A DNA stretch of 7,243 nt, taken from an uncultured bacterium (GTDB taxonomy: Bacteria; Actinomycetota; Actinomycetes; S36-B12). A program made the position numbers and the translations under genes. Numbering within the stretch: position 1 is the first letter of the stretch; the number at the start of each line of letters is the position of its first letter. The DNA lies in assembly GCA_903908025.1 (NCBI GenBank), contig CAIVQM010000534.1:1-7243 (forward strand), written 5' to 3'. This document shows, one piece after another, positions 1 to 5,608 of this stretch. Below the pieces are notes generated by a model that was not told the origin of the DNA, searched no databases, and saw only the letters and a program-made list of their open reading frames with translations.

Positions 1-254
1 ACGACGAACATGGTGCCGTCCCGGCCCAGCCCGCCGTCGCGAGCCGACCGATCGACGATGACTGCGCCGGGCATCTCGTGCGCGACGATCGGCCACAGGT
101 ATCGCCGCGAGAGCGACTCCGGGGTGGACCCGATGTCACCGGAATAGATGCCGGATCCGATGCGCACGAGCCGTCCCTGCGCCTGCGCTCGAGACAGACT
201 CCGACGGTCGACCTCGCTGGCGAACACGAGGGCGGGGAAGGCCCGCTGAGCCAT
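1..254 (-). CDS. AbiEi-family antitoxin-like protein (N-terminal part, cut by window edge)
   Basis: The reading frame opens at ATG 254-252 and stays open for 84 codons to the left edge, so only the N-terminus is visible. It begins MAQRAFPALVFASEVDRRSL, followed by a winged-helix-like segment around GRLVRIGSGIYSGD (residues about 28-41), then PESLSRRYLWPIVAHEMPGA and a VDRSARDGG stretch. This pattern is typical of the N-terminal DNA-binding half of AbiEi-type antitoxins (type IV toxin-antitoxin family), which repress their own promoter. A strong ribosome binding site (GGAGGGG) lies 5 nt upstream. The partner toxin, if any, would lie left of the window. The gene is divergent from the TacAT-like pair, and the 178 nt between them hold repeats that look like operators. 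Family assignment is by recognition of the N-terminal pattern; the toxin partner and the effector domain are not visible. An orphan AbiEi-like regulator is also possible. Confidence 0.72.
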   Translation of the reverse strand, partial: MAQRAFPALVFASEVDRRSLSRAQAQGRLVRIGSGIYSGDIGSTPESLSRRYLWPIVAHEMPGAVIVDRSARDGGLGRDGTMFV

Positions 255-259
255 GGGCG

Positions 260-266
260 CCCCTCC
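260..266 (-). promoter_or_regulatory. Ribosome binding site of the AbiEi-like gene
   Basis: On the minus strand GGAGGGG is followed by a 5-nt spacer and ATG at 254. This near-ideal Shine-Dalgarno supports the chosen start of the truncated AbiEi-like gene. Confidence 0.8.
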
Positions 267-285
267 GGTCGCGTGCGACAAAACG

Positions 286-300
286 GGATCCAGTGGATCC
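286..300. repeat. GGATCC-AGT-GGATCC inverted repeat
   Basis: Two copies of the 6-bp palindrome GGATCC are separated by AGT, giving a 15-bp dyad in the 5' untranslated region of the AbiEi-like gene. It could be a protein-binding dyad or a small hairpin in the leader; nothing in the sequence tells which. Confidence 0.5.
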
Positions 301-354
301 ATGCGCGACATTGTGTCACTTAACGGTAGCCATATGCGACATTGCGCGGGTTAA
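299..354 (-). promoter_or_regulatory. Direct-repeat operator and promoter candidate of the AbiEi-like gene
   Basis: Two 25-bp segments, 299-323 and 330-354, match at 18 of 25 positions: on the plus strand both run CCAT..GCGACATTG......TTAA. A third GCGACA lies at 275-280, so the minus-strand word TGTCGC recurs with spacings of 30 and 31 bp (about three helical turns), on one face of the helix. Copy 299-323 also holds an imperfect dyad GCGACA-TTG-TGTCAC (305-319, 5 of 6). A minus-strand -10 candidate TACCGT (328-323) sits between the two main copies, so a repressor bound to both would block it. AbiEi proteins are known to autorepress through upstream repeats; the assignment here is inference. 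Confidence 0.55.
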
Positions 355-398
355 GAAGCGCTGAGACGGACATATCGTCGTCTAAGGGTTTCAGTTCA

Positions 399-434
399 GC
401 GGCCGTGGCCGCAGTACCGGTATTCTGCCGGTAT
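399..434 (+). promoter_or_regulatory. Promoter/operator of the TacAT-like pair, probably leaderless
   Basis: Upstream of the antitoxin ATG (433) there is no Shine-Dalgarno. Instead TATTCT (421-426) fits the actinobacterial -10 pattern TAnnnT and lies exactly 12 to 7 nt before the ATG, so transcription would start on the start codon. No convincing -35 is seen. Overlapping this are a perfect dyad GCGGCC-GT-GGCCGC (399-412), the palindrome TACCGGTA (415-422), and a direct repeat CCGGTAT at 417-423 and 428-434 with an 11-bp period that runs into the start codon. Ribbon-helix-helix antitoxins commonly bind such short repeats, so autorepression by the antitoxin-toxin complex is likely. An alternative -10, TATCGT at 373-378, would give a leadered mRNA without a visible ribosome binding site. 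Confidence 0.6.
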
Positions 435-723
435 GAAGACGGAGGATCAGACCGAGGCTCTAGAGCGCATCGAGACCCGGGTCAGCCCTGCCGACCGAGC
501 TCGGATCGGTGCGGCCGCGATTGCCCGGCACGAGTCCGTGGCGAGATTCGTCCAGCGCGCTGCCCTCAAGGAGGCCGACGAGGTCCTTGGACGTGAGGTC
601 GACGTCACCAGGATGCCCACCGCTCAGTTCGAGGAGCTCCTGGCCGCACTCGACCGACCGGCCGAGCCGATTCCCGAGGTCGTGCAGCTTGCAGCCAGCG
701 ACCGCGCATTCTCTCGACGTTAG
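433..723 (+). CDS. DUF1778 ribbon-helix-helix antitoxin (TacA type)
   Basis: This 96-residue protein has the layout of TacA antitoxins. An N-terminal ribbon-helix-helix DNA-binding region (strand near RIETRVS, residues 12-18, then two helices to about residue 51, including RHESVARFVQRAALKEADEV) is followed by a flexible acidic tail (TRMPTAQFEELLAALDRPAE, residues 59-78) of the kind that wraps the toxin and blocks its acetyl-CoA site. It should dimerise on the operator upstream and neutralise the GNAT toxin encoded next. Its stop codon TAG shares one base with the GTG of the toxin (TAGTG), indicating translational coupling and one operon. The ATG was chosen because no other in-frame start lies nearby and because a -10 element at the right distance predicts a leaderless transcript beginning at this codon. 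Length and domain order are normal for the family. Confidence 0.88.
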   Translation: MKTEDQTEALERIETRVSPADRARIGAAAIARHESVARFVQRAALKEADEVLGREVDVTRMPTAQFEELLAALDRPAEPIPEVVQLAASDRAFSRR

Positions 724-1226
724 TGGGGTTTCTCTCCGAGGGTCTGACTGACCGCCACGACCTTGACCGGTTCGAGTCTGATCGGGCGGAGTTGGATCAG
801 TGGCTTCAGCAACAGGCGCGCAGGGCTCATCGCGCCGGCACTGCTCGCGTCACGGTCTGGACCGACGAGCCAGCGGGGATCGTCGTGGGCTACTACGCGA
901 TCGCGCCTACCAACGTTGCTCCTGACGGGCTCAGCAGGAAAGCCCGCGCCGGGCTGTCGGGCCCGATCCCGGGGTATCTGATCGCGAAGCTGGCGCTGAG
1001 CCGACACTTGACGGGCAAGGGGCTGGGCGGTCAGTTGCTGCTTGACGCGCTGGAAACCGTGGCGGCGGCAGCCAACGTGGGTGGTGGGCGGCTCGTCGTC
1101 GTGGACGCGATAGACGAGAGAGCCCACAGGTTCTATGCGCACTACGGGTTCACGCCGATCGCGGGCGGCATGCGACTCTTCGCCCGGATCGATGCGGTGA
1201 GCGCGTCTATCGCGCACGCCCGGTAA
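723..1226 (+). CDS. GNAT acetyltransferase toxin (TacT type)
   Basis: This 167-residue protein is a GCN5-related N-acetyltransferase of the TacT/AtaT toxin class, which acetylates the amino group of charged tRNAs and stops translation. The early block LDRFESDRAELDQWLQQQAR (about residues 14-33), the YYAIAP strand (57-62) and the acetyl-CoA pyrophosphate loop LTGKGLGG (96-103, inside LALSRHLTGKGLGGQLL) are family marks. The FYAHYGF segment (137-143) holds the tyrosine expected to act as general acid, most likely Y138. The start is GTG 723, overlapping the antitoxin stop by one base; no own ribosome binding site is needed if translation is coupled. The acetyltransferase core looks intact, so the toxin is probably active. 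Which aminoacyl-tRNA it prefers cannot be read from sequence. The gene ends directly before a foreign gene remnant. Confidence 0.9.
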   Translation: MGFLSEGLTDRHDLDRFESDRAELDQWLQQQARRAHRAGTARVTVWTDEPAGIVVGYYAIAPTNVAPDGLSRKARAGLSGPIPGYLIAKLALSRHLTGKGLGGQLLLDALETVAAAANVGGGRLVVVDAIDERAHRFYAHYGFTPIAGGMRLFARIDAVSASIAHAR

Positions 1227-1402
1227 GGGGCGGCCGGAGCGGTGACCCAGCGTGGTCGCCGGACGGCGAGTGGATCGCCTTCGCCAGCAACCACGAAGGC
1301 AACTACGACGTCTACCGGATCCGGCCGGATGGCTCGGAGCTCACGCGCATCACGAACTCCCCGGCGCCGGAGCTCTCCGTGGGCTGGGGCCCCGTCGGCT
1401 AG
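1227..1402 (+). pseudogene. C-terminal remnant of a TolB-like (PD40 beta-propeller) protein
   Basis: In the frame ending at TAG 1400-1402 the sequence reads DPAWSPDGEWIAFASNHEG, then NYDVYRIRPDGSELTRITNS and PAPELSVGWGPVG. This is the classic WSPDG..IAF.S...G..D.Y....DG..LTRIT repeat of PD40/TolB-like propeller blades, ending in a natural C-terminus. No start codon with a ribosome binding site exists for it, and upstream the frame runs back into the acetyltransferase gene, so it is a fragment of about 58 codons whose 5' part is missing. Intact family members are usually several hundred residues long. The recognisable similarity begins shortly after the toxin stop, suggesting that arrival of the toxin-antitoxin cassette, or a deletion, cut this gene. 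What can be seen is the fragment; the mechanism is inference. Confidence 0.72.
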
Positions 1403-1482
1403 CACTAGCCGTGCTCGGTGGCGTTGCGGTGTTTGCGCGGGACGATTGGTGTGACGTCGGTAGTCCTTCCCGCGTCCTCTAC

Positions 1483-1488
1483 GGAGGA
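1483..1488 (+). promoter_or_regulatory. Ribosome binding site of the secreted barrel protein
   Basis: GGAGGA is followed 7 nt later by GTG 1496. It supports that start. A weaker AGAAGG at 1550-1555 stands 6 nt before an in-frame GTG at 1562, which would give a conventional 25-residue signal peptide, so two starts are possible. Confidence 0.6.
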
Positions 1489-1495
1489 CCGTTCC

Positions 1496-2065
1496 GTGAG
1501 CAGAAGAACGATGCCCCCCGTGCTGCTAGCGTTCGCGCTCTCCTACGGAAGAAGGCTCCTCGTGCTGCGTCGCACCGCCAGGCTCGTCCTGCTCACTGCC
1601 ACCGCATCCGTCCTCGTGGCTCCCGTAGCGAGTGCGGCGACGGCCAGTGTCGACCATGCGAAGACCATCGTCCTTTTCGCCGAGAATCGGGGAATCGCGC
1701 GCATCGAGAACAACGCGGCCGGCCCCGACAACGGTGATCTCGTGCATCGCGAGCTGGCACTCTCGCGCACGCGCGCGGGGGCTGTGATCGGCGTGGCCTA
1801 CTCGCAGTCGGAGATCGTGGCGTACAACCCCGAGGCCAAGATCGACGTGCGTCGCGTCGATATCCAGGACTCGCTCCCGGGCGGCCAGCTCTTCATCACG
1901 GGAACGTCCAAGCTCGCGATCGGCTCCGTGCCCCAGCCGGGATGGACCGACACCTACGCCGTGGTCGGCGGCACCGGGAAGTATGCCGGTGCTCGTGGCA
2001 CGGAGCGCCTGACGCTGCTCGAGGACGGCAAGACGTTCAAGCTGGTCATCACGCTGCTCGGCTGA
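1496..2065 (+). CDS. Secreted allene-oxide-cyclase/dirigent-like barrel protein
   Basis: The 189-residue product carries an export signal. After arginine-rich segments (RRLLVLRRTARL, residues 19-30) comes a hydrophobic core and an AxA-type cleavage site near VASA-AT (residue 47). The mature part of about 140 residues has no cysteine and ends with VVGGTGKYAGARGTERLTLL (156-175), the hallmark of allene-oxide-cyclase-like / dirigent-like eight-stranded barrels, which are often secreted in actinobacteria. Residues such as ELALSRTRAGAVIGVAYSQS (86-105) fit the central strands. The start GTG 1496 has the best ribosome binding site but gives a long 47-residue leader; GTG 1562 gives a 167-residue protein with a normal signal peptide. 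Allene oxide cyclase activity should not be assumed, because bacterial members are mostly uncharacterised. There is no functional link to its neighbours. It converges on the restriction gene and shares a hairpin with it. Confidence 0.75.
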   Translation: MSRRTMPPVLLAFALSYGRRLLVLRRTARLVLLTATASVLVAPVASAATASVDHAKTIVLFAENRGIARIENNAAGPDNGDLVHRELALSRTRAGAVIGVAYSQSEIVAYNPEAKIDVRRVDIQDSLPGGQLFITGTSKLAIGSVPQPGWTDTYAVVGGTGKYAGARGTERLTLLEDGKTFKLVITLLG

Positions 2066-2136
2066 CCCGACGCTGGCCCTTCTGCGGCGGGGGTTCGAAT
2101 GCACCGGCCATAACTCGAGACGGGGCGAGGTGACGT

Positions 2137-2195
2137 GGGGATTGCTGTCGGTCTGATTGACACGTGTTGTGCCAATGAAACCGACAGCAACCCCC
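2137..2195. terminator. Long hairpin between convergent genes (probable bidirectional terminator)
   Basis: GGGGATTGCTGTCGGT (2137-2152) pairs with ACCGACAGCAACCCCC (2180-2195) at 15 of 16 positions. After a 4x4 internal loop an inner stem follows, TTGACAC (2157-2163) with GTGCCAA (2169-2175), 6 of 7 pairs, around a 5-nt loop. The structure lies between the barrel gene and the convergent restriction gene and reaches the first base of the latter's stop triplet (TAG, 2197-2195). There is no T-run on either side, so it would be a non-canonical terminator, a form proposed for high-GC actinobacteria, or an mRNA 3'-end stabiliser. Confidence 0.65.
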
Positions 2196-5095
2196 TACCC
2201 CTTCCCAATGGGATGGAAGTAGTCAAATAGGCCCTGCTTCAGCGGGTGGTCGAATTTGAGCAGCATTGTCACCACGGACAGGGGCCGTCCGTCGCTGTCC
2301 GGCATCGTCGTTTGCTCGGCTTCGGCCGCAGTGGCCCGCCCTAGGTAGTAGTGGTCGCTGCCCTCTGCGTCATCCTTCTTAACGAACACGTGCACCTGAA
2401 CCACCCCGTTCACGACCAGGCTTACCTCTTTGCTGTCCAAGGTCCGCCTGCTTCGGGAGAACCACCGCATAGTTGATGGGTCGAGCAACTGGTCTTCGTA
2501 TGCCGTGCTCGCGTCAACTTCGCTGGACTTGTGAAGCGTCACGAAGATCGCGCAAACGCCGGTGGCCGCATCAGTCTTATAGCCATAGATCGTCGAGGCA
2601 AAGGCGCGAGGCCATCCGACGATGCGAGCGGCATCGCGTCGGGAATACTGCATGCCCGGCGTGAATGGAAGATTCGCGTCATAGCGGTCGCGGGTGAGCT
2701 CCTTGCCGGTTTTCAGGAGATCAGCCACAGCATCACTCAGGGCGTTCGATTCGGCATACTCAACCTGAAACGCCTGAGTAAGCCGCACGCTGTCGTCATG
2801 GCGTTCCGCGATGCCGACTTGATAGCGGGTGACATCAGCATGTGCGTAGCCCGTCAATGTGAGCGTGTCGACGGCACTTGTGATGTGTGAGGGGTCGCTC
2901 GGGATCCCAGCCAATTCGAATGCGTCACGAATCTCGAACTCCGTGACGGTTCGGGCCGTGAGGAGAAGCTCGAGGAGAACAAACTCGTGCATTCGCTTAC
3001 CTGCGAGAACTTCGTGCGAAAGTAGACCCAGAGCCCGCGACTCGCTCGCGCTAATCATGGGATCGGCTCTAAGCAGCGACTGCGCTAGCGCCGGGTAGTG
3101 CTCCTTCTTCGTCGCCAGTAGTACCGGATCCACGGAACGGAAGCGGTAGAAGTCCCAGAGTGTGGGCACACCTCCCACTCGGTTCCTCATCGCCAACATG
3201 GCGTTCTTCAGGTTCGACATGCTGTCGAGTTGGGTCTGTTTGATGGACTCCAGGATTCGGTCGCGCGCGATCTCATCGAAGCTGACGCTTGAAAGTCCTG
3301 GGAGGGCGCCACCTTCAACTGCCTCATTCAAGCGCTCGCGGAGGGACTCTCGGTTGAGGGAGTCGTCGCCGAAGAGCGCGATCGGGATCAGGAAGTTGTT
3401 GGTGTAGTTGCCGATGAAGTCGATGACGGCCAGGTAGTCCTTGCCATCGGCCAGACGAAGACCTCGTCCCAACTGCTGAACAAAGACGATTGCGGATTGC
3501 GTTTGCCGAAGCATGATGACTTGGTTAAGGCTCGGGATGTCAACGCCTTCGTTGAACACGTCCACGGTGAGGATGTAGTCGAGATCTCCGGCCTCCAGTT
3601 GAGCGACCCGTCGTTCGCGCTCCTCGATGGAGTCCTCGCCGGTAAGGGCAACAGTCCGCAGCGGCCGACCCCGTAGGAGTCGTGTGTTGAGCTCCTCCGA
3701 AAGCCTGTGGCTCTCCTCCCGCCGGCTACAGAAGATGAGGCCGCGAGGGGCAACCCCTGCTTGCCCGTATAGCTCCAGTGCGTGGATGAGATGGTCCACT
3801 CGTTCGGGCGAGATAAGCAGATGAAGAGGGGTCTCATCTGATGTCGTAGCGTCGTCGTCATAGACGACGTCGGAGATGCCGTAGTAGTGGAAGGGAGAAA
3901 GCATCTCTGCTTCGAGCGCTTTGCTGAGTCGAATCTCGTAGGGAACGTTGTAGTCGAAGAGCTCGAAGACGTTGAACCCGTCAGTTCGCTCGGGTGTCGC
4001 GGTCATGCCAAGCAGGAAGCGCGGTCGGAGCCGCTCAATGACTCGCTGATACGTGATGGCCCCAGCGCGATGCGCCTCGTCAATGATGATGTAGTCGAAC
4101 GCATCGGCAGGCAACGAGGCGAGAATGGACTCTTGTGAAAGGGTCTGGATGGTCGCGAATACGTAGCGTCGGTCTGACTGTTTGCTTGTTCCCGTGAGCA
4201 GACCGTAGTCGGTCGCTGGGCCTCCAAGTACCCGTTGGTACTCCCGTATGGTGCGAGCGAGAATCTGCTCGCGGTGGACGACGAAGAGCATGCGTTTCGG
4301 GTCTACGGTACGGACGTCGAGTGCGGAAAGCATTGTCTTTCCCGTCCCGGTCGCCGAGATGACGATCGCGCGCTCGTTCCCCTGAGCTCTTGCCAGGTCA
4401 AGGGCGAGAAGAGCGTCTTGCTGCATGATGTTCGGTTCGATGAACGACCTGACGGAAGGCTCTCCGGGAAGGCCGGGTTTGCCTCCATCGCGACCTGGGG
4501 GAGTGACATACGTGGCCGCGTACTCGTCGATCCACTCCTGCGTGAGCGGCTCAGACGCAGCCACTTGATTGTCCAGCAGGCTCATCAGTTGGTTGGCGAG
4601 GTCACTTCCCGTTGCAGCTGAAACCTTCAGGTTCCACTCGTGGTTCTGTGATAGCGCTCGGTTCGTGAGGTTCGAGCTGCCGATCATGGCCGTGATGCTT
4701 TGGGGCCGTTCGAAGACGTACCCCTTCGGATGGAAGCCCTCGGCCGTGTGGCGTCGCACATCAATGCCCAGGATCTTCTTGAGGTTCAGCAGCTCGGCGA
4801 AGGCTCGAGGATCGTTGAAACCGAGGAAGTCCGACGTAACGATCCGCCCGCTACCTTTGTGCTCCAGAAGGTGCTGCTTCAGCTGAGCGATAGCGCCGGC
4901 TGAGATGAAGGCGACCGAGAAGGTGAAGTCCCCGCCACGCTCGAGTTCCTGGACAAGTGCGTGTTCGACCGTCCGTCCGTCCTGATTAAGAACCAGTCGC
5001 GGGTTGTAGTGCCCTGGCCCTTCCGAAGGGCTTCCCACATAGCCGAACTGGATGTCGCGGTTGAAGCGATCTGCCCAGATGAGGTCGCGGTCCAT
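2195..5095 (-). CDS. SauUSI-like type IV restriction enzyme: PLD nuclease, DEAH helicase, DUF3427
   Basis: A 966-residue protein with three parts. The N-terminal phospholipase-D nuclease domain (about 40-180) has one HxK motif (H122, K124) and GSSN (139-142), so the active site probably forms by dimerisation. The superfamily 2 helicase core has Walker A ATGTGKT (248-254), DEAH (339-342), MTATPER (364-370), FNEGVDIP (514-521) and QQLGRGLR (540-547). The C-terminal DUF3427 region (about 690-966) is marked by IYGYKTD, YEDQLLDPSTMRWFSRSRRT and VFVKKDDAEGSDHYYLGR. SauUSI of S. aureus, 953 residues, has the same order; it cuts DNA carrying 5-methyl- or 5-hydroxymethyl-cytosine, with the C-terminal part reading the base and ATP driving movement. 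The frame could open at 5182, but the ATG at 5095 is preferred because it overlaps the Nudix stop (TGATG) and starts where the family-like sequence begins. All motifs are intact. Target modification and site are inferred, not visible. Confidence 0.87.
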   Translation of the reverse strand: MDRDLIWADRFNRDIQFGYVGSPSEGPGHYNPRLVLNQDGRTVEHALVQELERGGDFTFSVAFISAGAIAQLKQHLLEHKGSGRIVTSDFLGFNDPRAFAELLNLKKILGIDVRRHTAEGFHPKGYVFERPQSITAMIGSSNLTNRALSQNHEWNLKVSAATGSDLANQLMSLLDNQVAASEPLTQEWIDEYAATYVTPPGRDGGKPGLPGEPSVRSFIEPNIMQQDALLALDLARAQGNERAIVISATGTGKTMLSALDVRTVDPKRMLFVVHREQILARTIREYQRVLGGPATDYGLLTGTSKQSDRRYVFATIQTLSQESILASLPADAFDYIIIDEAHRAGAITYQRVIERLRPRFLLGMTATPERTDGFNVFELFDYNVPYEIRLSKALEAEMLSPFHYYGISDVVYDDDATTSDETPLHLLISPERVDHLIHALELYGQAGVAPRGLIFCSRREESHRLSEELNTRLLRGRPLRTVALTGEDSIEERERRVAQLEAGDLDYILTVDVFNEGVDIPSLNQVIMLRQTQSAIVFVQQLGRGLRLADGKDYLAVIDFIGNYTNNFLIPIALFGDDSLNRESLRERLNEAVEGGALPGLSSVSFDEIARDRILESIKQTQLDSMSNLKNAMLAMRNRVGGVPTLWDFYRFRSVDPVLLATKKEHYPALAQSLLRADPMISASESRALGLLSHEVLAGKRMHEFVLLELLLTARTVTEFEIRDAFELAGIPSDPSHITSAVDTLTLTGYAHADVTRYQVGIAERHDDSVRLTQAFQVEYAESNALSDAVADLLKTGKELTRDRYDANLPFTPGMQYSRRDAARIVGWPRAFASTIYGYKTDAATGVCAIFVTLHKSSEVDASTAYEDQLLDPSTMRWFSRSRRTLDSKEVSLVVNGVVQVHVFVKKDDAEGSDHYYLGRATAAEAEQTTMPDSDGRPLSVVTMLLKFDHPLKQGLFDYFHPIGKG

Positions 5096-5490
5096 CAGGT
5101 GTGATCTGCCTGGATCAAGTCGACCGCGGGAATGTCGGCAGGAGCCCACGGGATGGTGTCCAGCTCGTCCGGTCGCAGCCATTTGAGAGCCACATGCTCG
5201 GTCAGTGTCGGTGTACCTGCCAAGAGGCCGCAGTAGAACGTGGTGAGAGTGACATCTCCAAAGTCATACTCGTGCGTCGTCGTTGTGATCTCGCTCCCAA
5301 CCTCGACGGTGCATTCCAGCTCCTCGCGGATTTCCCGCTCGAGGGCCGCTTCGGGGGATTCACCTTGCTCGATTTTTCCGCCGGGGAATTCCCAAAGTCC
5401 GGGGAGACTGCCTTGTGGGCCGCGTTGGGCGCAGAGCACCAGTCCGTCGTTCAGAATGACGGCCCCCACCACGCGAATCTGCCTCGTCAC
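5095..5490 (-). CDS. NudG/MutT-like Nudix (deoxy)nucleoside triphosphate pyrophosphohydrolase
   Basis: This 131-residue enzyme should hydrolyse non-standard nucleoside triphosphates to monophosphate and pyrophosphate. The Nudix box starts at G38 and carries E44, R52, E53, E56 and E57, the Mg-binding set; only the late glycine of the consensus is replaced (E59). The preceding LPGLWEFPGGKIE (29-41) is MutT-like. The ending with WAPADIP (115-121) resembles E. coli NudG (YnjG), which acts on CTP, dCTP, 5-methyl-dCTP and 5-hydroxy-dCTP, so a cytosine-type substrate is plausible, with 8-oxo-dGTP as the alternative. The start is GTG 5490, 4 nt after AGGGAGG (5501-5495). The stop TGA overlaps the ATG of the SauUSI-like gene by one base, so the two are one operon and translationally coupled. 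The pairing suggests the enzyme keeps modified dCTP out of host DNA; this is inference. Confidence 0.88.
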   Translation of the reverse strand: MTRQIRVVGAVILNDGLVLCAQRGPQGSLPGLWEFPGGKIEQGESPEAALEREIREELECTVEVGSEITTTTHEYDFGDVTLTTFYCGLLAGTPTLTEHVALKWLRPDELDTIPWAPADIPAVDLIQADHT

Positions 5491-5608
5491 CGCGCCTCCC
5501 TCGTCCCTGGGAGCTTAGCGATTGCGTGTGACGCAAACGCGCCATGTGAGTTGCGTTCGGGCCAACAGTTGGGCTGCCGGCGGAGGCGACCGCGGATATG
5601 GTCAGGAG
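5491..5608. promoter_or_regulatory. Divergent promoter region with TTGCGT operator sites
   Basis: This gap serves both the Nudix-SauUSI operon (minus) and the SBD-HNH gene (plus). For the minus side there is an AGGGAGG ribosome binding site (5501-5495) and a -10 candidate TAAGCT (5517-5512), which would start transcription near 5505. For the plus side TATGGT (5597-5602) is a -10 candidate 12 to 7 nt before GTG 5609, predicting a leaderless mRNA. A perfect inverted repeat TTGCGT-GTG-ACGCAA (5522-5536) and an extra TTGCGT half-site (5551-5556) lie where a repressor could cover the -35 area of the minus promoter. No regulator gene is visible. The -35 elements are not convincing. Confidence 0.55.

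Noticed and set aside
720..1217. Long minus-strand open frame opposite the GNAT gene.
   Set aside because: Typical high-GC antisense shadow; the plus strand has a full family match.
1401..1415. Hairpin AGCAC-TAGCC-GTGCT after the PD40 remnant, possible terminator.
   Set aside because: Only a 5-bp stem without a T-tract; too weak to claim.
2083..2108. GGGTTCGAATGC followed by CACCGGCCA looks like the T-arm and 3' end of a tRNA.
   Set aside because: The stem bases before and after TTCGAAT do not pair and the invariant C after the loop is G; no other tRNA parts are near.
2531..2890. Plus-strand open frame within the helicase gene.
   Set aside because: Antisense to conserved DUF3427 sequence, without a domain or convincing start.
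5096..5182. Longer N-terminus of the helicase frame starting at 5182.
   Set aside because: The extra 29 residues lie inside the Nudix gene and look low-complexity; the ATG at 5095 in TGATG is the natural coupled start.
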